From the NCBI GenBank assembly GCA_965234405.1, contig OZ248346.1: a stretch of 64,000 bases of DNA. One strand, given 5' to 3'. The notes beneath the pieces are model-generated. The model made no database searches. It had not been told where the DNA came from and was given only the letters and a program-made list of their open reading frames with translations. Position 1 is the stretch's first letter, and each line of letters begins with the position of its first letter. A program made the translations under genes and the position numbers. Positions 52,038-60,297 of this stretch are shown here, one piece after another. This DNA is from Planktophila turicensis. GTDB taxonomy: Bacteria; Actinomycetota; Actinomycetes; Nanopelagicales; Nanopelagicaceae.

Positions 52038-53638
52038 TTACTTTCTCCAACGTCTCACTCATCTATCCGCAATCGACAAAGACAATCCTCGAAGACCTTT
52101 CATTCCAGATTGAAGAAGGCGAAATGGTTCTCGTGATGGGCGAAACGGGTTCGGGAAAATCTTCCCTTCTGCGTCTTATTAACGGCCTCGTCCCCCATCA
52201 CACTGGTGGCATTTTGGCGGGCGATATATCTGTAGATGGAATTTCAACCAGAACAGTAAAGCCCGGATCTCTTGCGCATCTCGTGGGAATTGTTGGGCAG
52301 AACCCCATAAATGGATTTGTCACAGATATTGTTGAAGAAGAGCTCGCCTTCAGCATGGAGGCTCTGAACTTCGCGCCCGATGTAATGCGCAAGAGAGTCG
52401 AAGAAGTTCTCGACCTACTTAGCTTAAGTGCCTTGCGTAACCGATCCATTGCAACGTTAAGTGGTGGCGAGCAACAACGCCTTGCAATCGGTGCCGCCCT
52501 TGTAATGCATCCAAAAGTTCTGGTGCTCGATGAACCCACAAGCGCGCTAGACCCGATTGCCGCCGAAGAAGTTCTCTCCGTTCTTCACCGACTCGTTCAT
52601 GATTTGAGCGTGACTGTCATCATCGCTGAGCATCGCCTGGAACGCGTCATTCAATTTGTAGATCGCATTATCTTTATCGAAGGTAATGGCGATACCTCAA
52701 TAGGCACTGCCGATGAGATTCTCAAGAACTCAGACTTAGTTCCACCCATCGTAAAATTGGCTCGCGCTCTTAATCTCTCTGAAATTGGGACAAGCGTTCG
52801 TGAGGTAAGAAGACAGACTGAAGATGTTCGAAGTAAAGAGTATGTGCGCCCATCGAATACGCCAACACACACATCAACTGCGATAGAAATTTCAAAAGTT
52901 TCCCATTCGTATTCAGGGAAAACCGCTCTTAATGGCGTAAGTGCATCCATCAACCACGGTGAGATTGTTGCAATTATGGGTCGCAACGGCGCAGGAAAGA
53001 GCACACTGCTTCACTCGATTGTTGGACTTCACTCCCCACAAGCTGGTGAGATACGAGTCGATGGCGTCGATCCCACAACGCTCAAGGGTGCCGAGCGCCG
53101 GAAATCAATCGGATATGTTCCTCAAGAACCTAGCGATCTTCTCTTTGCTTCAACTGTCTCCGAAGAGTGCGCCCTTGCAGATCGCAGTAATGACTTAACT
53201 CCTGGTTCCACGGCTTCATTACTCAATCGTTTAGTTCCAGATATCTCGACCCACGCCCACCCCAATGACTTATCTGAAGGTCAACGTTTAGCACTTGTCT
53301 TAAGCATCGTGCTTTCTGGAAATCCTGAAGTTCTCGTTCTCGATGAACCAACCCGCGGCCTTGATTATCGCGCCAAGAATTTATTTGCCATCGCTCTTAG
53401 GGAATATGCAACACAGTTCAATCGTCCTGTCCTCTTAGCTACACATGACGTTGAGCTAGTAGCCGAACTCGCAGACCGTGTTCTCTTCCTTGCTGAAGGC
53501 GAAATAGTTGCCGACGGAACAACGCTCGATGTACTTCTTTCATCCCCTGCCTTTGCACCTCAAGTTGCAAAAGTTATGTCTCCCAATCCATGGCTCACAG
53601 TCTCTGATGTCGTTCATGCAATCGAAGGTCAGTCATGA
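52034..53638 (+). CDS. ECF transporter duplicated ATPase (A-A' fusion)
   Basis: A 534-aa protein with two ABC ATPase domains in one chain. Domain 1 has Walker A GETGSGKS at 36-43, signature LSGGEQQRLAIG and Walker B VLVLDEPTSALD. Domain 2 has GRNGAGKS near 316-323, the slightly degenerate signature LSEGQRLAL and VLVLDEPTRGLD. Fused EcfA pairs are common in actinobacteria. It is coupled by 4-nt overlaps to both T and S genes, so the three are made together. Confidence 0.95.
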   Translation: MITFSNVSLIYPQSTKTILEDLSFQIEEGEMVLVMGETGSGKSSLLRLINGLVPHHTGGILAGDISVDGISTRTVKPGSLAHLVGIVGQNPINGFVTDIVEEELAFSMEALNFAPDVMRKRVEEVLDLLSLSALRNRSIATLSGGEQQRLAIGAALVMHPKVLVLDEPTSALDPIAAEEVLSVLHRLVHDLSVTVIIAEHRLERVIQFVDRIIFIEGNGDTSIGTADEILKNSDLVPPIVKLARALNLSEIGTSVREVRRQTEDVRSKEYVRPSNTPTHTSTAIEISKVSHSYSGKTALNGVSASINHGEIVAIMGRNGAGKSTLLHSIVGLHSPQAGEIRVDGVDPTTLKGAERRKSIGYVPQEPSDLLFASTVSEECALADRSNDLTPGSTASLLNRLVPDISTHAHPNDLSEGQRLALVLSIVLSGNPEVLVLDEPTRGLDYRAKNLFAIALREYATQFNRPVLLATHDVELVAELADRVLFLAEGEIVADGTTLDVLLSSPAFAPQVAKVMSPNPWLTVSDVVHAIEGQS

Positions 53639-54444
53639 GAACTTCAGGAGTTTTTACCTTCAAAGGCGCATCTTTGATCGCACTATTTCTCACAAGTGCC
53701 ATTGGCGCTCTTGGCTTTTTATGGCCCTTTCTAATTAATGAGAAGCAAGGTCATCCGCAGTGGATTTTCTTGATGGCAACACCATTCGCCCTACTACTTC
53801 TATTGATTAGTTCCAGTAATAATCAATTAGATAGTAAATCCATCGCTCTGTTGGCAGTGCTCACAGCTCTCATTGCGGCGTTGCGCCCAATGGGTACTGG
53901 CGCTGTGGGAATCGAACCGATGTGGTTCGTGCTTATTCTCTCCGCCCGAGTATTCGGTCCTTCATTTGGTTTCTTGTTAGGAACGCTTTCTATGCTTCTT
54001 TCTGCAATTCTTACGGGCGGCATGGGTCCGTGGGTTGCGTATCAAGCTTTTGCAGCTGGATGGATTGGTTTAGGAGTTGCACTCATTCCACGTTCTTTGC
54101 GCGGCAAGAAAGAAATTTTCGCACTCGTTATCTACGGAATTCTCGCCGCCGAGTTCTTTGGAATTGCGATGGACCTTCAATTCTGGCCGTGGGCGCTAGG
54201 TACCGATACGCAGCTTTCATATCTGGCTGGTGCACCCATCGCTGAAAATCTCTCAAGGTTCTTCTCGTATCACTTCTTATCAGCGATGGCCTGGGATATT
54301 CCGCGAGCAATCTTTACTGCTTCGCTCATTGCAATTGCCGGAAAATCAATCCTTCAGACGCTACGAAGAGCCCACACAAAAGCTGCCTTCTTAACCCCGA
54401 TTGAATTTATCGAACATGTGAAGGTACAAAAGGCATCGAATTAA
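53635..54444 (+). CDS. ECF transporter S component, probable cobalamin-binding (CbrT-like)
   Basis: A 269-aa membrane protein of about seven helices, larger than simple S components. LRPMGTGAVGIEPMWFVLIL and ARVFGPSFGFLLGTLSML, and then GGMGPWVAYQAFAAGWIG, match the S-component family that includes the cobalamin-specific CbrT. The riboswitch upstream supports B12 (or cobinamide) as substrate. Its 3' end overlaps convergent gcvT by 38 nt, the longest overlap in the window. Confidence 0.88.
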   Translation: MRTSGVFTFKGASLIALFLTSAIGALGFLWPFLINEKQGHPQWIFLMATPFALLLLLISSSNNQLDSKSIALLAVLTALIAALRPMGTGAVGIEPMWFVLILSARVFGPSFGFLLGTLSMLLSAILTGGMGPWVAYQAFAAGWIGLGVALIPRSLRGKKEIFALVIYGILAAEFFGIAMDLQFWPWALGTDTQLSYLAGAPIAENLSRFFSYHFLSAMAWDIPRAIFTASLIAIAGKSILQTLRRAHTKAAFLTPIEFIEHVKVQKASN

Positions 54445-55495
54445 TCGTTGCTGAAGATTCGCGTCCTCTGACATCGATTGTTACTACATCACCCACTGCA
54501 TACTCGGGATCAAGCAGCGCCAACGCAATTCCCACTTTGAGTGACGGTGAGAAGGTTCCGCTCGTGACAACACCAATCTCTTTTCCATCCGCACCCTTGA
54601 CTGACATGCCCGCGCGAGGGATTCCTCGGTCATTTGATTTCAAAGCTTTCAGTGTTCGGACCGTGCCTGCTTCACGTTGAGATTGCAGTACTTCAGAACC
54701 TCGGAAACTATCTTTCTTCCAGCCTATTGCCCAACCAGCACTTGCCTGCACCGGTGAGATTTCAAGTGAGAGTTCGTGTCCGTGCAGTGGATAACCCATC
54801 TCCGTGCGCAATGTGTCGCGAGCACCCAGCCCGCAGATCAATCCGTCGAAAGGCTTCATCGCCTCAACAAGTGCATCCCAGACAACAGAGGCATCGTTCC
54901 ATTGTGGAACTAATTCATATCCGTGTTCACCGGTGTAGCCGGTACGGCAGAGAATGACATCGCAGCCAGCGATAGAAACATGGGCAAAAGCCATGTAATC
55001 CATTGTGGGATTAATTCCTAAACTGCGAATCACTTCAACCGCTTGCGGACCTTGTAAAGCCAAAACTGCAAACTTTTCATGGAGGTTGGTGACGGTAATT
55101 CCAGAAGGAACGTTCTCGTTAAGCACCCGCACAACATCAGTTGTATTGGACGCATTTGGAATCAAGAAAAAATCTGAATCCGAATTTCTGTAGGCGATGA
55201 GGTCATCTACAACACCCCCATCTGGATTACAGAGAAGCGTGTATTGGGCTTTGCTATCGACAATCCGATTGAGGTCATTGGAAAACATTGCATTGAGGTA
55301 TTCGAGAGCACCGTCACCTACAACGCTCGCTTTTCCGAGGTGCGAGACATCAAAGAGTCCGACTCGTTCGCGAACAGCTGTGTGCTCAGCGAGGACTCCT
55401 GCGCCTGGATATTCGATAGGCATAAGCCAGCCCCCGAAATCGGCCATCTTCGCCTTGAGGTCTACATGCTTCTGATGCAAAGGTGAGTTTTTCAC
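54407..55495 (-). CDS. gcvT: Glycine cleavage system T protein (aminomethyltransferase)
   Basis: GcvT (362 aa) transfers the methylene group of glycine to tetrahydrofolate, releasing ammonia. Motifs include GLFDVSHLGKASV, the catalytic Asp in GGVVDDLIAY, RTGYTGEHGYEL and GARDTLRTEMGYPLHGHEL. gcvH and gcvP are not in the window. It starts with GTG at 55495, where TAAGTT ends 6 nt upstream. The standard position near pepA is kept. Confidence 0.95.
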   Translation of the reverse strand: MKNSPLHQKHVDLKAKMADFGGWLMPIEYPGAGVLAEHTAVRERVGLFDVSHLGKASVVGDGALEYLNAMFSNDLNRIVDSKAQYTLLCNPDGGVVDDLIAYRNSDSDFFLIPNASNTTDVVRVLNENVPSGITVTNLHEKFAVLALQGPQAVEVIRSLGINPTMDYMAFAHVSIAGCDVILCRTGYTGEHGYELVPQWNDASVVWDALVEAMKPFDGLICGLGARDTLRTEMGYPLHGHELSLEISPVQASAGWAIGWKKDSFRGSEVLQSQREAGTVRTLKALKSNDRGIPRAGMSVKGADGKEIGVVTSGTFSPSLKVGIALALLDPEYAVGDVVTIDVRGRESSATINSMPFVPSHVR

Positions 55496-55501
55496 AGCAA
55501 C

Positions 55502-55507
55502 AACTTA
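55502..55507 (-). promoter_or_regulatory. Putative leaderless promoter of gcvT (-10 TAAGTT)
   Basis: TAAGTT on the minus strand ends 6 nt before the GTG start at 55495. No glycine riboswitch was recognised in the 86-bp region shared with pepA. Confidence 0.45.
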
Positions 55508-55581
55508 CACTTACGCTCTCGCATCTGCTCAGTTAAGGCAGAGTGAAATCAATCAATTTAGTGTTAGCTAGAGGAGCCACC

Positions 55582-57096
55582 ATGACCACGATCCGCCTTT
55601 CAGACGGAATTGTTAAAGATGATGTTCTAGTCGTTGGGTTGGCCTCTAAGAGTTCTAAGTCTTCAAAGACTGGGGCTGTTTCTCTTCAGATTGAATCAGG
55701 CGACCTCGCAATTGACACCAAGGTTCTCATGCAGGCGCTTTCAGATTTGGGTGCTACTGGAAAAGCTGACGAAGTAATCAAGGTCCCTAGTACTTCAACG
55801 CGTCTCATTGTCTTTACTGGTCTTGGAAAAGCTTCAACACATTACGATCACGAAGTATTGCGACGCGCAGCAGGGGCTGCAGCTCGCGCGCTAGCTGGAA
55901 ATTCAAGTGCAACTTTTTCACTCCCAACAAAGAACGCTGCAGCAGTAAAGGCGATTGCTGAAGGTGCAGCGCTTGGCTCATATCTATTCGATCAATTCAG
56001 AGGTTCAACCAAGAGCGCGCAAAAGGCTCCTCTGAAATCGGTCACTGTTCATACAGATTTAGCACCAAAGGCAGATGTAAAGTCAGTAGCAAAGTCAGCT
56101 GAAGTTATCGGTACCTATACAAACTTGGTACGGGACTTAATCAATACACCTCCAAGCCACCTCACTCCTGAAACTTTCTGCAAAGCCATTACAGATGCAG
56201 TGAAGAAAGCTGGCGGTGCATCTGCTGGACTTAAAGTTTCAGTAATGACTGATGCACAATTGAAGTCAAAGGGTTACGGCGGAATTATCGGAGTAGGTCA
56301 GGGTTCTGCAAATCCCCCACGTTTACTTCATGTCTCATATACGCCAAAGGGTGCAAAGGCGAAGAAGAAGTACGCCTTCGTCGGCAAGGGAATCACATTT
56401 GATACTGGCGGTCTTGCTCTTAAGCCAGCTCTTGGCATGGAAGCAATGAAGTCAGATATGTCTGGCGCAGCTGCTGTCTGTGCTGCAACTATTGCGATCG
56501 CACTTCTTAAGTTGCCTGTTGCAATCGAAACGTGGGCTCCTCTTGCCGAGAACATGGTCAGCGATACAGCAACCCGTCCTAGCGATGTCATCACAATGTA
56601 CGGCGGTAAGACTGTTGAAGTTCTCAATCCAGATGCTGAAGGTCGTCTCGTTCTCGGCGATGCACTTGTTCGCGCACAAGAGACAAAAGATCTTGATGGC
56701 ATTGTTGATGTAGCCACCCTTACCGGTGCGCAGGTTGTTGCACTCGGAACTCGCACTAGCGCTGTCATGACAAACAATCCGGAATTTTCATCTCACTTTA
56801 TGGATGTGACAAAAGAGACTGGCGAAGCGTTCTGGCCAATGCCTCTTCCCGTAGAACTTCGCGCCTCCTTGGATTCACCGGTTGCAGATCTTGCCAATAT
56901 CGGCGAACGTATGGGCGGCATGCTCGTGGCGGGCTTGTTCCTCAAGGATTTCGTCTCAGATGAACTCCCATGGCTACATCTGGATATTGCGGGTCCTGCC
57001 TATAACGAGAGCCAGCCCCACGGATATACCCCGGTTGGCGGAACTGGCGTAGCTCTTCGCTCTCTCGTTCAGCTAGCCGTGGCCGCCAGCGCCTAA
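55582..57096 (+). CDS. pepA: Cytosolic (leucyl) aminopeptidase, M17 family
   Basis: PepA (504 aa) is a di-zinc aminopeptidase that trims peptides in the cytoplasm. GKGITFDTGGLALK holds the catalytic lysine and metal ligand, and NPDAEGRLVLGDAL is the family signature with the second metal-binding Asp/Glu and the catalytic Arg. A good ribosome binding site (GAGGAG) precedes the ATG at 55582, so the 13-residue upstream extension is rejected. It fits a lifestyle based on scavenged peptides and amino acids. Confidence 0.95.
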   Translation: MTTIRLSDGIVKDDVLVVGLASKSSKSSKTGAVSLQIESGDLAIDTKVLMQALSDLGATGKADEVIKVPSTSTRLIVFTGLGKASTHYDHEVLRRAAGAAARALAGNSSATFSLPTKNAAAVKAIAEGAALGSYLFDQFRGSTKSAQKAPLKSVTVHTDLAPKADVKSVAKSAEVIGTYTNLVRDLINTPPSHLTPETFCKAITDAVKKAGGASAGLKVSVMTDAQLKSKGYGGIIGVGQGSANPPRLLHVSYTPKGAKAKKKYAFVGKGITFDTGGLALKPALGMEAMKSDMSGAAAVCAATIAIALLKLPVAIETWAPLAENMVSDTATRPSDVITMYGGKTVEVLNPDAEGRLVLGDALVRAQETKDLDGIVDVATLTGAQVVALGTRTSAVMTNNPEFSSHFMDVTKETGEAFWPMPLPVELRASLDSPVADLANIGERMGGMLVAGLFLKDFVSDELPWLHLDIAGPAYNESQPHGYTPVGGTGVALRSLVQLAVAASA

Positions 57097-57183
57097 CCGC
57101 GTTATGCAATCACCCGCCTAGGCTGGCAAGATACGGCTGTTGAGCTCATTTCAAACAGGGCTCACTTGCGAAGGAGTATCTCG

Positions 57184-58551
57184 GTGGCAGATTTTGATCT
57201 CGTAGTTCTCGGCGGCGGAAGCGGCGGCTATGCAGCAGCTCTTCGTGGAGCACAACTTGGACTCTCAGTTGCTCTCATCGAGAAAGATAAGGTCGGCGGT
57301 ACCTGCCTCCACCGCGGTTGCATTCCTACCAAGGCTCTTCTGCATGCAGGCGAAGTTGCAGATAGCGCACGCGAATCTGCGCAATTCGGAGTAAATGCCA
57401 CTTTCAACTCGATCGATATGGTCGGGGTCAATTCCTACAAAGATGGAGTTATCGCCGGTCTCTATAAAGGTTTGCAAGGTCTCGTTAAATCTCGCGGAAT
57501 CACATTCGTTGAAGGTTCAGGACGACTTGTTTCAAATAACACCGTTGAAGTAAATGGAACGAAATATGTTGGCAAGAACATCGTTCTTGCAACCGGTTCA
57601 TACGCTCGCACTTTGCCTGGCCTAGATATCGACGGTCAACGCGTCATCACTTCAGATCATGGAACTTCACTTGGTTACGTTCCACAGAGCGCAATCGTTC
57701 TTGGTGGCGGAGTCATTGGTTGCGAGTTCGCATCTGTCTGGAAGTCATTCGGTGCAGATGTAACAATCATCGAAGGTTTGCCACACCTCATCGCACTTGA
57801 AGATGAATCATCAAGTAAGTTGCTTGAGCGCGCCTACCGCAAGCGTGGAATTAAATTTGAACTCGGAGTTCGCTTTAAGTCGCATCGTGTCGACGCAAAT
57901 GGCGTCACAGTCACTCTTGAAGATGGCCGTGAATTCACTGCCGATGTTCTCCTCGTATCTGTTGGCCGAGGCCCTGTAACCGATGGAATTGGCTACCAAG
58001 AAGTCGGTATTGCAATGGATCGCGGATACATCACCGTTGATGACCACTGCCGCACAAATATCCCTGGCATCTTCGCAGTTGGCGACATCATCCCTACTCT
58101 TCAGCTCGCACACGTTGGATTCCAAGAAGGAATTCTTGTTGCCGAAACAATCGCAGGACTTAACCCCCGCCCAATTAATTACGACGGCGTTCCACGCGTT
58201 ACATATTCAGAGCCAGAGGTTGCATCCGTTGGTCTCTCAACAAAGATTGCTAAAGAACGCGGTTACGACGTTGTCGAACTTGATTACAACCTCGCTGGAA
58301 ACGGTAAGGCTCAGATTCTTAAGACTGCAGGCTCAATCAAACTTGTTGCCGAAAAGAATGGTCCAGTTCTTGGAATCCATATGGTCGGCGCACGCGTTGG
58401 CGAACTTCTCGCTGAAGCGCAATTGATCTTTAACTGGGAGGCGACAGCAGATGATGTTGCACCTCTCGTTCATGCACACCCAACACTGTCAGAGGCAATG
58501 GGCGAAGCTCATATGGCTCTTGCAGGCAAACCACTTCACGCGCACGGTTAA
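57184..58551 (+). CDS. lpd: Dihydrolipoyl dehydrogenase
   Basis: Lpd (455 aa) is the E3 that reoxidises lipoamide in 2-oxo-acid dehydrogenases and the glycine cleavage system. FAD motif LVVLGGGSGGYAAA; redox cysteines Cys41 and Cys46 in GGTCLHRGCIPTKALLHA; NAD motif VLGGGVIGCEFASVW; C-terminal His/Glu in HAHPTLSEAM. It begins with GTG at 57184, preceded by AAGGAG with 8-nt spacing. It is followed by the E2 gene 19 nt later. Confidence 0.97.
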   Translation: MADFDLVVLGGGSGGYAAALRGAQLGLSVALIEKDKVGGTCLHRGCIPTKALLHAGEVADSARESAQFGVNATFNSIDMVGVNSYKDGVIAGLYKGLQGLVKSRGITFVEGSGRLVSNNTVEVNGTKYVGKNIVLATGSYARTLPGLDIDGQRVITSDHGTSLGYVPQSAIVLGGGVIGCEFASVWKSFGADVTIIEGLPHLIALEDESSSKLLERAYRKRGIKFELGVRFKSHRVDANGVTVTLEDGREFTADVLLVSVGRGPVTDGIGYQEVGIAMDRGYITVDDHCRTNIPGIFAVGDIIPTLQLAHVGFQEGILVAETIAGLNPRPINYDGVPRVTYSEPEVASVGLSTKIAKERGYDVVELDYNLAGNGKAQILKTAGSIKLVAEKNGPVLGIHMVGARVGELLAEAQLIFNWEATADDVAPLVHAHPTLSEAMGEAHMALAGKPLHAHG

Positions 58552-58570
58552 GTAAGAGGAGAAAATAACG

Positions 58571-60292
58571 ATGTCATTCTCAGTAACAATGCCAGCTCTC
58601 GGCGAGAGCGTAAGTGAAGGAACAGTTACACGTTGGCTTAAGAACGAAGGCGACATGGTCGCTGTCGACGAACCGCTCCTCGAAGTTTCTACAGATAAGG
58701 TCGATACCGAGATCCCTTCACCTGTTGCAGGAATTCTTTCTAAGATTGTTGTCGGCGTAGATCAGACTGTTGCAGTTGGCGCAGAGCTTGCCGTGATTGC
58801 GGATAGTGCGGTGTCCGGAGGAAGTAACAATGTAAATGTGGCAGAGGTTCCACCTCAGGCTGCGACTCCAGTTGCTGTGCCTGAAACCGTAGTTGCCCCC
58901 GTAGCGCCTACAGCACCAACTCCCCCACCAGCTCCTGCTGCAGCACCCGCTGCTCCAGCAGGCGGAGGAACTGTCATCACAATGCCAGCACTTGGCGAAT
59001 CAGTGAGCGAAGGAACTGTTACTCGTTGGCTTAAAAACGTTGGCGATTCAGTTGCAGTTGATGAAGCGCTCCTAGAAGTTTCTACAGATAAGGTCGATAC
59101 AGAGATTCCTTCACCCGTTGCCGGAACGCTTCTTGCAATCGATGTTGCAGTTGATACAACTGTTCCAGTCGGTGCGCGTCTCGGACTCATCGGGGTAAGC
59201 GGATCCGCTCCAGCACCTGTGGCCGCAGCACCAACACCTCCTCCAGTTCCTGTTGTGTCCGAGCCAATAGCCCCCGTTCAGGTGGCACAGGTTTCAGCTC
59301 AAGTTTCTACTCCAGTCGCTGTGCCTGTAACACCAGCGCCAGTTTCACAACCACAAGATGCTTATGTCACTCCAATCGTTCGCAAACTTGCAAATGATCT
59401 CGGAGTAAATCTCGCATCTGTTCGCGGTACCGGTATCGGCGGTCGTATTCGTAAGGAAGACGTGGTGTCCGCGCAGACCACAAATAGCGCTGCGGCAGGG
59501 GTTCCTCCTCAGGCTGCGAATGTCGCAAGTTCGTCTGTGCAAACTCAACGTCCAGCAGCTCCAGTCGCATCTCCACTTCGCGGAACAACTGTGACAATGT
59601 CACGACTTCGCAAGGTAATTGCAGCGCGCATGGTTGAGTCACTTCAGGTTTCAGCTCAGCTCACCACAGTGATTGAAGTAGATGTCACAAAGATTGCTCG
59701 ACTTCGCGATCGCTCAAAGGCAACTTTCGAAGGCCGCGAAGGCGTCAAGCTTTCATTCCTTCCATTCTTTGCAGTTGCAGTATGCGAAGCGTTGAAGCAG
59801 CACCCAGTTCTTAACTCATCTGTCGAAGGTGATCAGATTATTTATCACGGCGCAGAGCACCTTGGTATCGCAGTTGATACCGAACGCGGTCTCTTGGTTC
59901 CAGTGATTCACAATGCTGGCGACCTCAACATGGGTGGCGTTGCTCGTAAGATTGCAGATCTTGCAGCTCGCACACGCGATAACAAGGTAACTCCAGATGA
60001 ACTCGGTGGTGGAACATTTACTCTCACCAATACAGGTTCACGTGGTGCACTCTTTGACACGCCAATCATTAATCAGCCACAGGTAGCAATCCTCGGACTC
60101 GGCGCAGTTGTTAAGCGTCCAATGGTTGTTAAGGGTGAAGACGGTGGCGAGACAATTGCTATTCGTTCCATGGTTTATCTCGGACTTTCATACGATCACC
60201 GTGTCGTAGATGGTGCAGATGCGGCTCGTTTCTTGGTGACTCTCAAAGAGCGCCTTGAAGGTGGAGCATTCGAAGCTGACTTGGGTCTCTAA
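58571..60292 (+). CDS. sucB: 2-Oxo-acid dehydrogenase E2 acyltransferase (succinyltransferase type)
   Basis: A 573-aa E2 with two lipoyl domains (modified Lys43 and Lys174, each in TDKVDTEIPSP), long Ala/Pro linkers, a peripheral-subunit-binding domain near 265-297 (PIVRKLANDLGV, GGRIRKEDV) and the catalytic domain with SYDHRVVDG (His543, Asp547). In actinobacteria such an E2 can serve both pyruvate and 2-oxoglutarate dehydrogenases, so the symbol sucB is conventional. It sits between lpd and the TIGR01777 gene, as expected. The two lipoyl domains share a 26-bp identical DNA stretch. Confidence 0.95.
   Translation: MSFSVTMPALGESVSEGTVTRWLKNEGDMVAVDEPLLEVSTDKVDTEIPSPVAGILSKIVVGVDQTVAVGAELAVIADSAVSGGSNNVNVAEVPPQAATPVAVPETVVAPVAPTAPTPPPAPAAAPAAPAGGGTVITMPALGESVSEGTVTRWLKNVGDSVAVDEALLEVSTDKVDTEIPSPVAGTLLAIDVAVDTTVPVGARLGLIGVSGSAPAPVAAAPTPPPVPVVSEPIAPVQVAQVSAQVSTPVAVPVTPAPVSQPQDAYVTPIVRKLANDLGVNLASVRGTGIGGRIRKEDVVSAQTTNSAAAGVPPQAANVASSSVQTQRPAAPVASPLRGTTVTMSRLRKVIAARMVESLQVSAQLTTVIEVDVTKIARLRDRSKATFEGREGVKLSFLPFFAVAVCEALKQHPVLNSSVEGDQIIYHGAEHLGIAVDTERGLLVPVIHNAGDLNMGGVARKIADLAARTRDNKVTPDELGGGTFTLTNTGSRGALFDTPIINQPQVAILGLGAVVKRPMVVKGEDGGETIAIRSMVYLGLSYDHRVVDGADAARFLVTLKERLEGGAFEADLGL
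58682..58707 (+). repeat. 26-bp direct repeat within the E2 gene, copy 1
   Basis: Identical to 59075-59100. It encodes the lipoyl-lysine loop of the first lipoyl domain. The flanks diverge at synonymous sites, so the identity reflects strong constraint or recent gene conversion. Confidence 0.85.
59075..59100 (+). repeat. 26-bp direct repeat within the E2 gene, copy 2
   Basis: Second copy of the lipoyl-loop repeat, 393 bp from the first. The distance is a multiple of three, so recombination between copies would delete one lipoyl domain in frame. Confidence 0.85.
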
Positions 60293-60297
60293 CGCCA

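Noticed and set aside
55496..55581. Glycine riboswitch expected upstream of gcvT
   Set aside because: The 86-bp region lacks the conserved glycine aptamer core and is too short for a tandem aptamer; a leaderless-type hexamer explains the start.
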